Virus record (IMG/VR): IMGVR_UViG_3300008952_000004
Coordinates: 124,001-188,000 of that record
DNA length: 64,000 bases
Direction: 5' to 3' (one strand)
Origin: a virus
The first letter of the stretch is position 1. Each line of letters starts with the position of its first letter. The position numbers were made by a program, and so were the translations under genes. Shown piece after piece: positions 18,293 through 26,641 of this stretch. A model generated the notes under the pieces. It searched no databases. It had not been told where the DNA came from and saw only the letters and a program-made list of their open reading frames with translations.

Positions 18293-19879
18293 TTGAGTAA
18301 GGTTTATAGTTCGAATAAAGTTCTTCAAGAGAAGATTTTAAAAGGTATTAATAAGTTGGCAGACAACGTTGCCAGCACCCTTGGTCCCAAGGGAAGAAAC
18401 GTTATCCTTCATCAGAAGGGCAAGCGACCAATCATCACAAAGGATGGTGTGACTGTAGCGGAGTTTGTGGATTTGAAGGATCCGGTTGAAAATGCTACTG
18501 CACAAATTTTAAAGCAAGCCTCGGCACAAACAAACTCGGTTGCGGGCGATGGCACCACAACAGCTACAGTTTTGGCACGTGCAATATATACTGAAGCTTA
18601 TAAATATTTGTCTTCTGATACCAGCCCAGTTGAATTAAAGAGGGGAATCGACAAAGCAGTTGAAGAGTTAGTTTTGAAACTAAAAGAAATTTCCATTCCA
18701 ATCTCTAGTGTCGAGGATATTGAAAATATTGCTCGAATTTCTGCCAATGGAGATACAGCTATTGGAAAAATGATTGCCACGGCAGTTGATCAAGTTGGTA
18801 AAAATGGCGCAATCACTGTAGAGGAGGCTCGCTCCCTAGATTCTAGCTTGGAGGTTGAAGAGGGTTTTCGATTCGACGGTGGCTTCTTTTCAACTCAGTT
18901 TATGACTGACGAGCGACGTGGTGTGGGTTCTTATAACGATGCACTAGTACTTGTCACTGATCAAAAACTGTCAACGGTTGATGAGCTAATGCCGGCACTA
19001 GAGCTAACTGCTCGCGAGTCGCGCCCTTTGATTATTGTTGCAGAAGAGGTTGAAGGGCAAGCATTGGCGGCATTAATCATGAATGCAGTGCGTGGCACTT
19101 TAAAAGTGATGGCTGTTAAAGCTCCAAGATACGGCGAAGAGCGAAGAAACATTTTAAAAGATTTGGCTCTGTCAATTGGTGCTTCGTTCGTGAGCAGAGA
19201 ATCTGGAAAAAAGCTTCGTGATGCACAATTAAATGATTTAGGTCAGGTGAAAACTGTGGAGGCTTCAAAATATAATACAACTTTTGTTGGCGGTAGCGGC
19301 GAAAGAGCCAAGATAGAAGAAAAAATTGAGTTGCTAAAAGAAGAAATTAAACAAACAGAAAATATTCATGAATGTGAACGTCTTCAAGAGCGTGTCACAA
19401 GGTTGGCAAGCGGAGTAGCCGTGATTAGAGTTGGCGCTGCAACAGAGGTGGAGATGATTGAGAAAAAGCACAGGGTCGAGGATGCTCTAGAGGCTGTACG
19501 AGCCGCCCGAATGGATGGTATTGTACCGGGTGGCGGCTGCGCGCTACTAGCAGCGCGAGAGTTGGCGCAGATCACAATTGAACACCCAGAACAAGCCCAC
19601 GGAGCCCAAGCAGTGCTTGAGGCGGTGTCTGCTCCTATATGTCAAATGGCAGAAAATGCAGGTTTGTCACCAGATTTGACATTGGCTAGGGTTATGGAAA
19701 TACAAAAAAAGAACTCCTCAGCCACGATTGGCTTCAACTTTCGTACTGGAAAGATGGAAAGCCTTCAGGAATCTGGAATCATTGATCCTGTGCTCGTGAC
19801 CATATCTGCGCTTCAAAACGCTGCTTCGGTTGCTTCAACTCTTTTAACCACAAATTATGCAATCATAGAAGAGGAATGA
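18293..19879 (+). CDS. groEL: GroEL chaperonin (Hsp60)
   Basis: A 528-residue group I chaperonin close to full length (E. coli GroEL has 548). It shows ASTLGPKGRNV, the ATP-binding GDGTTTATVLARAI, GAITVEEA, DALEAVRAA and GIVPGGG. The Gly-Gly-Met tail of bacterial GroEL is missing. It starts with TTG after AAAGAGG. With the GroES-like protein at 4364 it may fold phage proteins. Phage GroEL homologues are known but uncommon. Confidence 0.95.
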   Translation: MSKVYSSNKVLQEKILKGINKLADNVASTLGPKGRNVILHQKGKRPIITKDGVTVAEFVDLKDPVENATAQILKQASAQTNSVAGDGTTTATVLARAIYTEAYKYLSSDTSPVELKRGIDKAVEELVLKLKEISIPISSVEDIENIARISANGDTAIGKMIATAVDQVGKNGAITVEEARSLDSSLEVEEGFRFDGGFFSTQFMTDERRGVGSYNDALVLVTDQKLSTVDELMPALELTARESRPLIIVAEEVEGQALAALIMNAVRGTLKVMAVKAPRYGEERRNILKDLALSIGASFVSRESGKKLRDAQLNDLGQVKTVEASKYNTTFVGGSGERAKIEEKIELLKEEIKQTENIHECERLQERVTRLASGVAVIRVGAATEVEMIEKKHRVEDALEAVRAARMDGIVPGGGCALLAARELAQITIEHPEQAHGAQAVLEAVSAPICQMAENAGLSPDLTLARVMEIQKKNSSATIGFNFRTGKMESLQESGIIDPVLVTISALQNAASVASTLLTTNYAIIEEE

Positions 19880-19932
19880 TATCACCTCTCACTATTTAGT
19901 ATGTCTTACATAACGCAAGGGGTGTACGCTAT

Positions 19933-20268
19933 ATGTCTGATGAAAAAACGCCAAATATAAAAAAGAAACTTGATCCGACGATCACCGCTCATATACTGGA
20001 TCTTACTAATAAAATTGATCTACTCATAGAGTCACACAAAACTCTAGTCATGTCGGTTGAAAAAATAAATGATGCAATTTACCATCCAGATAAGGGAATT
20101 TATTCTAGAATTCGAGAGCTTGAACGAGAAGTGATCAAAGAAGGCGATGTACGTATTTCAAAACTGGAAGAAACGGTCGAAGGTATCAAAAAGCTTCAAT
20201 GGATGGTGATCGGCTCCGGCGTGGCTGCTGTTGTCAGTGTGCTTATCCGAACATTCGTGATACCTTAA
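19933..20268 (+). CDS. Coiled-coil protein with C-terminal membrane anchor
   Basis: A 111-residue protein: a heptad-rich helix (LDLTNKIDLLIESHKTL, then IRELEREV and ISKLEETVEGIKKL) followed by one membrane segment (MVIGSGVAAVVSVLIRTFVI). This layout resembles XhlA-type lysis or tail-attached membrane proteins. No RBS stronger than AAGGGG is seen. Confidence 0.65.
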   Translation: MSDEKTPNIKKKLDPTITAHILDLTNKIDLLIESHKTLVMSVEKINDAIYHPDKGIYSRIRELEREVIKEGDVRISKLEETVEGIKKLQWMVIGSGVAAVVSVLIRTFVIP

Positions 20269-20296
20269 CTTTTTTTAATTATTTTTCATTTTTTCC

Positions 20297-20325
20297 TTGA
20301 CAAAGTGAACAAATGCTGTTATTCT
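20297..20325 (+). promoter_or_regulatory. Sigma70-type promoter with extended -10
   Basis: TTGACA (20297-20302), 17-base spacer and TATTCT (20320-20325) preceded by TGT. It lies in an AT-rich gap after 20268. Confidence 0.75.
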
Positions 20326-20358
20326 ACATGTGTTCTTGAGAGATAAGGAAGAAAATTA

Positions 20359-21009
20359 ATGGGTTATTATTACAATCGTCGCTATTCCGCCCCTGAGAAA
20401 GTTGAGAATGAAACTATCACACCTCGCCTCAAGGCACTCCTTGAGAATACCACTGTCCCTGCGAATACCATTTCTTTTTTGCAGTCCTTGTTAGAGGCTA
20501 ATGAGAAATATAAGGGTTTAACCGTCAATCAATACGGCGCCTTGGAAAAGGTTGAGGCTAGATTCTCTGCTGAAGCTGTGGCTAAACGATTGGCTTGGTC
20601 TGATCAATACGGTCCTGAGCAGAAGAAGATAGCTAAAATTTGCGCGGCGTATTACTTGGCTAACCCTCCATACTTCAGGGACATAGCCCAAAAGATTATA
20701 GCCGATCCTCAATTCGTTCCCACCGAACGACAGTATCGTTCATTGTGTGAAAATAAATATGCCAAAAAAGTTTTAAGCGCTTCGTTGTCGGAGCCTAAGT
20801 TTGTTGTGGGTTCCATGGTTTCAGGTCGTGCGACTGCTCACCCCAGTCTCCAGAATAAACTGCTAGTAGTGATTGAAGCTGACGCTAAGCCGGTTGAACG
20901 CGCAGCGAAAGGTTCCAAGATCTATCGTGTTCTTCCTGTCGGTAGTGCCCAGGTACTCTTTTGTGAAGAGCGAAATCTTAAAAAGGCTAAGGGAATTAAA
21001 CAGGTATAA
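20359..21009 (+). CDS. Hypothetical protein
   Basis: A 216-residue protein beginning MGYYYNRRYSAPEKV. The first two thirds are helical; the last third (FVVGSMVSGRATA...NKLLVVIEAD...KIYRVLPVGSAQVLFCEERNLKKA) resembles a small beta barrel like the SH3/KOW proteins elsewhere in the window. No family named. Confidence 0.65.
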   Translation: MGYYYNRRYSAPEKVENETITPRLKALLENTTVPANTISFLQSLLEANEKYKGLTVNQYGALEKVEARFSAEAVAKRLAWSDQYGPEQKKIAKICAAYYLANPPYFRDIAQKIIADPQFVPTERQYRSLCENKYAKKVLSASLSEPKFVVGSMVSGRATAHPSLQNKLLVVIEADAKPVERAAKGSKIYRVLPVGSAQVLFCEERNLKKAKGIKQV

Positions 21010-21011
21010 AG

Positions 21012-21323
21012 TTGTCTGATAAAAGAGTAAATATTACTTATGCGGTAGATTTAGATGAAGTGCCATCTAGGGTGGCTCATCTTTTAAGAGAGGCTCTAGA
21101 ACAATTTGAAAATGTGTGCAATGATATACACAATGCTACCAATCGTTTAGATTCGGGTCAATCTACTGTGAAGACCTGTCGTTCTATAGACGAAGTTCGC
21201 CAGCGCCTAATGAAACTGGACGTTCGACTAGAGGATTGCCAAGCACTATTAGCAGGTTACCAAAAGACCGTATCAGAATTGAGTCAGCCATTGGTGGTTG
21301 AAAAATTAGAAGAAGAGGAGTAA
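21012..21323 (+). CDS. Helical hypothetical protein
   Basis: A 103-residue, probably coiled-coil protein starting with TTG two bases after the previous stop. Spaced leucines and charged residues (LREALEQFENV, LMKLDVRLEDCQALLAGY) support a helical bundle. Confidence 0.6.
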   Translation: MSDKRVNITYAVDLDEVPSRVAHLLREALEQFENVCNDIHNATNRLDSGQSTVKTCRSIDEVRQRLMKLDVRLEDCQALLAGYQKTVSELSQPLVVEKLEEEE

Positions 21324-21351
21324 CAGTTAATCAACACTGTAGATAAAGAAA

Positions 21352-21591
21352 ATGATTAATAACCATTCTAAAGGAGATCTCGTTTGCTTACCAGCGGGTG
21401 TCAGACTATTGCAGTTTCACCCATTGAAAACGAGTCCACACTCCAGTGTAAAAAAATATAAAGATGTGAAAAAGCCAACTAACGTTTTACTTATTAATAG
21501 AGGCTCATTATATAATGAGGTCATTTATCAGGGCGAGCGCTGGCACGTAGAACGTCATGACGTTTACCCGAAGAGGTTAAAAAATGAATAG
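21352..21591 (+). CDS. Small SH3-like hypothetical protein
   Basis: A 79-residue protein with KGDLVCLPAG near the start, weakly like the KVGDLV family, and a strand-rich remainder ending ERWHVERHDVYPKRL. It overlaps the next gene by 8 bases. Confidence 0.55.
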   Translation: MINNHSKGDLVCLPAGVRLLQFHPLKTSPHSSVKKYKDVKKPTNVLLINRGSLYNEVIYQGERWHVERHDVYPKRLKNE

Positions 21592-21916
21592 TATTAAATT
21601 GGTGGAAGTAGTTCCACAGAGAAATTTAACTAACGAGGGGACGTCTGAGAGACGTCAGGCATATACCTTGAGAGAAGTGTTTGTAAACCCAGAGCATGTG
21701 GTCTGTATGCGCCCAGACGAATCGATGAGACAAAAACTTGCCGATAGTATGCTACCAGATGATATGGATTCTAGGCAGGAATTCACAAAGATTTACATTA
21801 ATCGAGGTCAGACCGGCTTAGATATAACAGTCGTTGGCTCGCCCGCGATGGTTGAAAAGAAGATCCGTGAAAAACAAAATAAAATAAGAAAACAACTGTT
21901 AAGGGGGAACACATAG
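21584..21916 (+). CDS. Hypothetical protein
   Basis: A 110-residue protein. The centre (YTLREVFVNPEHVVCMRPD) and later IYINRGQTGLDITVVGSPAMVEKKI form a strand pattern distantly like FlbD-type small proteins. Function unknown. The basic tail ends next to the glutaredoxin gene. Confidence 0.6.
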   Translation: MNSIKLVEVVPQRNLTNEGTSERRQAYTLREVFVNPEHVVCMRPDESMRQKLADSMLPDDMDSRQEFTKIYINRGQTGLDITVVGSPAMVEKKIREKQNKIRKQLLRGNT

Positions 21917-21920
21917 TAAA

Positions 21921-22238
21921 ATGTATTATCAAGTTTTTGGAAAACGTCGTTGCAAATTTTGTACAAAGGCAGCGAAATTGCTAGAGTCAAAAAAGATTGA
22001 ATATGTTATAACCTATTTTGACAAGGCACCCAATGTTCTTAAAGATTTAAAAGATAATTTGGAATGGGAAACAGTACCGATGGTCCTTGAGGTTAGTGGA
22101 CCACGATCAACTTTTTTGGGTGGATATACAGAATTGGAGGAGTATCTAAATGGCACGAAAACAGAAGAAAAAACAGGTCGCGGCGAAGGTGTCGACGTCG
22201 ATGCAGCCCATACCGTGCAAGCTGAGGGAACTAACTGA
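21921..22238 (+). CDS. Glutaredoxin
   Basis: A 105-residue thioredoxin-fold protein with the active site CKFC at residues 12-15, the cis-proline TVPMV, and GGYTELEEYL. It could supply electrons, for example to ribonucleotide reductase or thiol repair. Its last 30 residues are low-complexity and overlap the next gene by 89 bases in another frame. Confidence 0.85.
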   Translation: MYYQVFGKRRCKFCTKAAKLLESKKIEYVITYFDKAPNVLKDLKDNLEWETVPMVLEVSGPRSTFLGGYTELEEYLNGTKTEEKTGRGEGVDVDAAHTVQAEGTN

Positions 22239-22608
22239 GTATGGCAAAGTATTGCCAACGTGGAATCCCGACAAGAAGCGCAAAGGCAGATACACTTCCA
22301 GTTGCTATGGAAAAATTGGCAAAAAGAACTATTGTATTATAGTGGTTGTTGACGGAGACTTCGAGCGCTGGGTCAACGAAGGTCACAGTGATGAAGAAAT
22401 TCTTTTGGGGTGTATTAACTTTTTAAACACTCCACCTCCTAGAAAAAAATATGCTAAAAAAACACCCCAGCCGTTGTACGGCGACCTAGCCCTTATAAAG
22501 CACCAGCGGAAAGAAGATTCAGAACATGGGCTTTATTATGTGGCTGTGCTCAAGACGAATCAGAAGAAAAATAAAAACTTTTGGGGAGTTGGGTACGAAA
22601 CAAAGTGA
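22150..22608 (+). CDS. Basic hypothetical protein overlapping glutaredoxin
   Basis: A 152-residue lysine-rich protein. The start is supported by GGAGGAG 9 bases upstream even though it lies 89 bases inside the glutaredoxin gene. The core (KNYCIIVVVDGDFERWVNEGHSDEEILLGCINFL) has no recognised family. Confidence 0.6.
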   Translation: MARKQKKKQVAAKVSTSMQPIPCKLRELTEYGKVLPTWNPDKKRKGRYTSSCYGKIGKKNYCIIVVVDGDFERWVNEGHSDEEILLGCINFLNTPPPRKKYAKKTPQPLYGDLALIKHQRKEDSEHGLYYVAVLKTNQKKNKNFWGVGYETK

Positions 22609-22958
22609 ATCAGGTAAACAAAGGACTTTTATTTGAAAAAGAGAGGGTTTTAAATCTTCTTAGGGATAACTCACGCCGAAAGACGCTAGTCAAGTGCCAC
22701 ATAGGTGAACAAGCATCAATATGGAACGACATCGATGCCGTTTTGCAAACTTTGTGTGAATTATATATTTCGATCTGTGCACTAGATAAAATTCTTAAAA
22801 AGGTAATCGAAAATAATCAGACGGAAGAGTATAATGGTAAGGAGAACTATGTAGTATCAGAGCAAGAGGGCATGATAATGCAGAGTCTCTTGATTCCAGC
22901 GATATTAGATCTTAAACTTCAGACAGAGGCTTATGGTTTAAGCCTTGCAATCAACTAA
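22605..22958 (+). CDS. Helical hypothetical protein
   Basis: About 117 residues from GTG 22605, which overlaps the preceding TGA (GTGA). The content is helical (LFEKERVLNLLRD, LQTLCELYISICALDKILKKV). No domain recognised. Confidence 0.6.
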   Translation: MNQVNKGLLFEKERVLNLLRDNSRRKTLVKCHIGEQASIWNDIDAVLQTLCELYISICALDKILKKVIENNQTEEYNGKENYVVSEQEGMIMQSLLIPAILDLKLQTEAYGLSLAIN

Positions 22959-22972
22959 CGGGGTTAAATATA

Positions 22973-23191
22973 ATGAAAGATGATTATCAACCAAAATACT
23001 CTGTTGGGTATAGCTATAGAATCGGTAATGTATTATACATAATTGAGAAAATTAAAGATGGGATGTATTATGAAAGAAGCTCGAATTTTATTGGCTATAG
23101 TTGTGTTCGTTGTGATGTGTTTGATTCCAATCACGGTTCTAGCGTAGCAGTATCTAGGGGCATCGGGCTACCATCCCATCCGGAGGCTTAA
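22973..23191 (+). CDS. Small hypothetical protein
   Basis: A 72-residue protein beginning MKDDYQPKYSVGYSYRIG. Strand-rich; may be a distant relative of the KVGDLV family. It ends in TAATG with the next gene. Confidence 0.55.
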   Translation: MKDDYQPKYSVGYSYRIGNVLYIIEKIKDGMYYERSSNFIGYSCVRCDVFDSNHGSSVAVSRGIGLPSHPEA

Positions 23192-24108
23192 TGGTGGATC
23201 CACACCAGAGGTTTAAGTCTTACAGAGGTACGAAATGCTGGCAGGCTCATATCTCAGAGATTAATCGCGAAGATGATCTAAGGATCGCAAATCTTACGGA
23301 AGAAAACGTGGCAAAATTACGAATTAGCGATTTTGAATTTTCCTATGTTCCAAGTAATCAGAAGAACCTGTGCAGAGAAATTAAAGAGTTCATTGAGCGG
23401 CACGAGTGGCTTGCAAAACTTCCGAATCGACCAACACATAGATTCACAGTGAGGTTAAAAAAGAGTGGGGTTCTGGCAGGTACTATTATTATGGCTACAC
23501 CCAATGCATTTTCAAACTTATTGGGAAAAGAAAATCGGGACAAAGAAAAATTAATTTCCCGAGGTGCCTGTATTTCTTGGGGTCCAAAAAACCTTGGTTC
23601 TTGGCTGATCATGCAGTCCATTAGATGGATGGTTCAAAACACCAACTTTCGCTACTTTACAGCATATTCCGATCCGGAGGCTAAAGAGCTTGGTACCATA
23701 TACCAAGCATGTAATTTTCATTATCTAGGGCAGACAAGCGGAACAACTTTTCAATACTTAGACCCAGATCACCCTGAGAAGGGTTGGTTTAGTGATAGGG
23801 AATTTCGCAAGAAATCAAAATATTATCGTTATGCCGCAGCTATTGGAATCGATAAAGAAACTTGGAAAAGTTGTATGAAAAAATATTCTCCAAACTGGGA
23901 TGTTATTCCTCCGAATGTAAAAGTTAAAATTAAAGCAGAGGAGGCAAAATATAGAGACAGTTGTATAAAACGCTCTGTACCCGCTAAACACAAATATTGC
24001 TATATTCTGGGTAAGGGAAAGAAAGAAACCAAAACCTTGCTTGAGAATTTCGCTAAAAATAGTCCAGGTAAACAAAACTTATCTTACCCGAAAAACAGGG
24101 GGAGTTAG
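23191..24108 (+). CDS. GNAT-fold protein, Mom-like DNA modification candidate
   Basis: A 305-residue protein. The middle contains SRGACISWGPKNLGSWLI and then RYFTAYSDPEAKELGTIYQA, followed by FHYLGQT. This Y-(S/A)-D...GTIYQA...Y-G order is characteristic of Mom-like GNAT proteins, which in phage Mu modify adenine to resist restriction. The C-terminal 100 residues are basic. A DNA-modification role is an inference from that resemblance; another acetyltransferase function is possible. Confidence 0.65.
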   Translation: MVDPHQRFKSYRGTKCWQAHISEINREDDLRIANLTEENVAKLRISDFEFSYVPSNQKNLCREIKEFIERHEWLAKLPNRPTHRFTVRLKKSGVLAGTIIMATPNAFSNLLGKENRDKEKLISRGACISWGPKNLGSWLIMQSIRWMVQNTNFRYFTAYSDPEAKELGTIYQACNFHYLGQTSGTTFQYLDPDHPEKGWFSDREFRKKSKYYRYAAAIGIDKETWKSCMKKYSPNWDVIPPNVKVKIKAEEAKYRDSCIKRSVPAKHKYCYILGKGKKETKTLLENFAKNSPGKQNLSYPKNRGS

Positions 24109-24142
24109 TAAGTTACTATTGGTACTTTTTATAAAAAAAAAC

Positions 24143-24170
24143 TTGACATTCCGCGCCAGATGCTTATAAT
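24143..24170 (+). promoter_or_regulatory. Strong sigma70-type promoter for hsp20
   Basis: TTGACA (24143-24148), 16-base spacer and a perfect TATAAT (24165-24170). Confidence 0.85.
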
Positions 24171-24177
24171 ATAGATA

Positions 24178-24210
24178 AGCCATCAACACCGCTATTAGGG
24201 TGTAATGGCT
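24178..24210 (+). promoter_or_regulatory. Stem-loop in hsp20 leader
   Basis: AGCCAT pairs with ATGGCT and ACACC with GGTGT, separated by small bulges, with an 8-base loop. TTTTG follows. It begins at about the predicted transcript start and lies before the RBS (AAAAGGAG). It could be an attenuator or a stability element; it does not pair with the RBS, so a simple RNA thermometer is less likely. Confidence 0.55.
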
Positions 24211-24241
24211 TTTGTAACTTGCTTTAAAAGGAGAAAACAAA

Positions 24242-24694
24242 ATGACAAATGCAGCACTTACAACCTATTTCAATAGACGACCGAGCCTTGTTGGCGAGAA
24301 TGTCTTTAATGAGTTTTTTAACGGAATGTTTCAAGACATTCCAACTTTGGTCAAGCAGACCACACAGGGATACCCCGTCACTGATATCTATGAGGACGAG
24401 ACTGGTAACACAGTCTTAGAATTCGCCTTAGCTGGCTTTCAAAAGGAGAATGTGCATGTCACAGTAAATCCAGAGAAAAATAGAATTGACGTCAGTTCTG
24501 ATAGTCATGGTGATGAGGACAGTTCAGCGCTGAAAACTCGTAGGATTGCTCGGAGAGCTTTTCATAAGACGTTTGTAAATTATAATAATAATTTGGATTT
24601 AGCAAAGGTATCTGCGTCGTTCGAGAATGGGTTGTTGCGCGTTACAGTGCCGGTACGCCCGGAAGCTGAACCGTTAGTTGTTAAAATTAAATAA
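24242..24694 (+). CDS. Small heat-shock protein (Hsp20/alpha-crystallin)
   Basis: A 150-residue holdase-type chaperone. The alpha-crystallin domain is seen as YPVTDIYEDETGNTVLEFALAGFQKENVHV...ASFENGLLRVTVP, with the conserved A-x-x-x-N-G-(L)-L motif. It has its own promoter and terminator, so it is a single-gene unit. Phage Hsp20 proteins are common in marine T4-like phages. Confidence 0.92.
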   Translation: MTNAALTTYFNRRPSLVGENVFNEFFNGMFQDIPTLVKQTTQGYPVTDIYEDETGNTVLEFALAGFQKENVHVTVNPEKNRIDVSSDSHGDEDSSALKTRRIARRAFHKTFVNYNNNLDLAKVSASFENGLLRVTVPVRPEAEPLVVKIK

Positions 24695-24720
24695 AATTAT
24701 TACAACTTTTATATTATAAT

Positions 24721-24746
24721 AAAGGGGGACGGAATCCGTCCCCCTT
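24721..24746 (+). terminator. Rho-independent terminator after hsp20
   Basis: AAAGGGGGACGGA folds back on TCCGTCCCCCTTT with almost no loop, followed by TTGTGTTTTT. Confidence 0.9.
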
Positions 24747-24804
24747 TTGTGTTTTTACCTTTCGAAAGAACTAATTATTAAAGTTAGTAACAGGAGCCCA
24801 CGTG

Positions 24805-25065
24805 ATGATAATAACAAAACAAGTCTTAAAAGAGATGATAGTCGAAGAGATACAAAAAAGTCTTCTAAGCGAAGAGATAGCCGAAGAGGCAGATCCCGCT
24901 CAGGCATATGTTGATTGGATCGTTGCGATTCAAGAAGCTGCTACTGAAGCTTTAAAAGAAGTTGAGAGCGGCACCGAACCTTATGAAGCTGCATTTAGCT
25001 CTCGACTAAACCAATTGGCGTTCGGCTTAACTGGTGAAGATTTTTACCACCACTACTTTAGCTAG
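24805..25065 (+). CDS. Small protein with packaging-type leader (MIITK)
   Basis: An 86-residue acidic protein. The leader MIITKQVLKEMIVEE matches the MKITKSQLKKIILEE pattern seen at 62-64 kb. The rest is helical with no known domain. ATG 24805 is preferred over GTG 24802 because it matches the leader family. Confidence 0.7.
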   Translation: MIITKQVLKEMIVEEIQKSLLSEEIAEEADPAQAYVDWIVAIQEAATEALKEVESGTEPYEAAFSSRLNQLAFGLTGEDFYHHYFS

Positions 25066-25076
25066 GAGAATAAATA

Positions 25077-26009
25077 ATGGGAAAGAAAAGACTTACAGAA
25101 ATTGCAGTTAGGGAGTGGGCTCAGTATTTGCGCGAGGCAGAATCTGCCACTGCTGCTGCCAGTGAGGCAGAAGTCACTGCGACTACTGATTTATCTGATT
25201 TGCATAAAAAAGCAAAAGATGCTCACAAAAATCGGGGTAAGGCTCTACAGGACCTAGCCTCTGCTGCTGAAGTTGAGAAAAAGGTTGCAACTGACGCCCA
25301 GGCAATTGAGGGCGATCGCGCTAATGCCTATAAAGCTGCCATTACGGCAAGGGACACCTCCAGTGATTTGCGTGATCAAAACAGCAAAGCAAACAAGAAA
25401 AAAGAAGATATTTTAAAAAGGTCAGCCGATGCACAAGAAAAGAAGGCGAAGGCTGATGAACTTAGCGCCAAAGCCGCAGAAGCAATTGCAAAATCGGCTG
25501 AAGAAGTGGCTGATCTTGAAAACACAATGGCGAAAATTAACTCTCAATTTGAAAAAGCAAATCAAGAATTAAATAAAGCATCTGAAATGTTTGCAGATCT
25601 GGATAATCAAGCCGCAGACATATCAAAGCAGAAAGCCGCTGCTGCTGAGCAGCGCAAATCTGCTCAAGAGCAAGCAGCGACCGCTGCTGAGGAAGCAAGC
25701 AAGTTGAGCGATGAGTTCCAAAAGGCACATCAAGCATCTGCTGACGCTGCCGAAGATACAGCAACAGCTATAGAGGATGATGAAGAAGCCGAAGAAGCGG
25801 AAGAAGAAGCCGAAGAAGAGGAAGAAGAAGAGGAAGAAGAAGAGAAAGAAGATGAGGAGCAAGAGAGGGAAGAAAAAGAAGCAGATCGGCAAGCGGCAGA
25901 CGAAGAAGCTGCGGAAGAAGCCGAGGAAGAAGCTGCGGAAGAAGCCGAGGAAGAAGCTGAGGAGCCTGATCTAAAGGATATTAAGGAGATATTTAAGAGA
26001 TATCTATAG
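25077..26009 (+). CDS. Ala/Glu-rich coiled-coil protein with packaging-type leader
   Basis: A 310-residue protein. The leader (RLTEIAVREWAQYLREAES) is an amphipathic helix ending in LRE/A. A long coiled coil, rich in Ala, Lys and Glu, runs to about residue 235, then about 60 almost purely acidic residues (runs of EEEE), ending in LKDIKEIFKRYL. Charge and coil content fit an internal head or core protein. Short DNA repeats of GAAGAAGCC type underlie the acidic tract. Confidence 0.65.
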   Translation: MGKKRLTEIAVREWAQYLREAESATAAASEAEVTATTDLSDLHKKAKDAHKNRGKALQDLASAAEVEKKVATDAQAIEGDRANAYKAAITARDTSSDLRDQNSKANKKKEDILKRSADAQEKKAKADELSAKAAEAIAKSAEEVADLENTMAKINSQFEKANQELNKASEMFADLDNQAADISKQKAAAAEQRKSAQEQAATAAEEASKLSDEFQKAHQASADAAEDTATAIEDDEEAEEAEEEAEEEEEEEEEEEKEDEEQEREEKEADRQAADEEAAEEAEEEAAEEAEEEAEEPDLKDIKEIFKRYL

Positions 26010-26018
26010 AGGTGATTG

Positions 26019-26324
26019 ATGCGACGTCGTGCAACAAACCAATATAAAAATTTAAAATATTTAGTATATTTTTTACTCATGGTTGCATTTTGGACAATGC
26101 TATTGTGTGGTCCAATGGTCGCTAATGGAAAAACCGCACCGCCAAATTCTGCCAGATCTAAATTTTATGACTTTAGTGAGCAGTTGATCGACGGTGAAAT
26201 AAAAAAGCCAACTGCTCTATATACAGACGCCCGCGCCCGCGCAAAATTCGAACGACTTTTAAGACTCAAGAGATCATTTATGAGAGAATTATTCAATACA
26301 GCAAAAGAAAAAGTTTTTAAGTAA
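26019..26324 (+). CDS. Secreted or membrane-anchored small protein
   Basis: A 101-residue protein with a basic N-terminus (MRRRATNQYKNLK) and a hydrophobic segment (YLVYFLLMVAFWTMLLCG) like a signal peptide or anchor. The remainder is charged and helical. No domain recognised. Confidence 0.65.
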   Translation: MRRRATNQYKNLKYLVYFLLMVAFWTMLLCGPMVANGKTAPPNSARSKFYDFSEQLIDGEIKKPTALYTDARARAKFERLLRLKRSFMRELFNTAKEKVFK

Positions 26325-26340
26325 CGCAAGGAGATAATAA

Positions 26341-26460
26341 ATGTCTAAATATGACGATTTGATGCATAGTTATACTGTTGCCAAAGCGGCTGAAAATATT
26401 GATTGGTCCTCTGAATCTGGCACCACCAAGTTAATCGCTTGCACTTATCACGCGGGGTAG
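26341..26460 (+). CDS. 39-residue hypothetical protein
   Basis: A short frame from ATG 26341 with a good CAAGGAG upstream, reading MSKYDDLMHSYTVAKAAENI and ending at TAG. It is supported by its RBS and its fit between neighbouring genes. Confidence 0.55.
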   Translation: MSKYDDLMHSYTVAKAAENIDWSSESGTTKLIACTYHAG

Positions 26461-26464
26461 AAAA

Positions 26465-26641
26465 ATGAAATTGCCTGACATGAAACAAGTTTTAATCGCC
26501 TGCGTGGGTATCAATGTTGCCCTCCTTGCCGGAGGTTTAGCCTTGGAGGACTACCAACTCGTAACACTGGCAGTGCTTTCAGGAGCTTCTTGCTTGCTGG
26601 GCATCCGTGTTAGAAGGCAGATCGACGAGGAGCAGGAATGA
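26465..26641 (+). CDS. Small two-segment membrane protein
   Basis: A 58-residue protein with two hydrophobic stretches (VLIACVGINVALLAGGLAL and LVTLAVLSGASCLLGI) and a charged tail. Its stop overlaps the next ATG (ATGA), so it is coupled to the leader-bearing gene cluster. Confidence 0.65.
   Translation: MKLPDMKQVLIACVGINVALLAGGLALEDYQLVTLAVLSGASCLLGIRVRRQIDEEQE

Noticed and set aside
25730-26080. Ser-rich minus-strand ORF
   Set aside because: Mirror image of the acidic GAA-rich coiled-coil gene.
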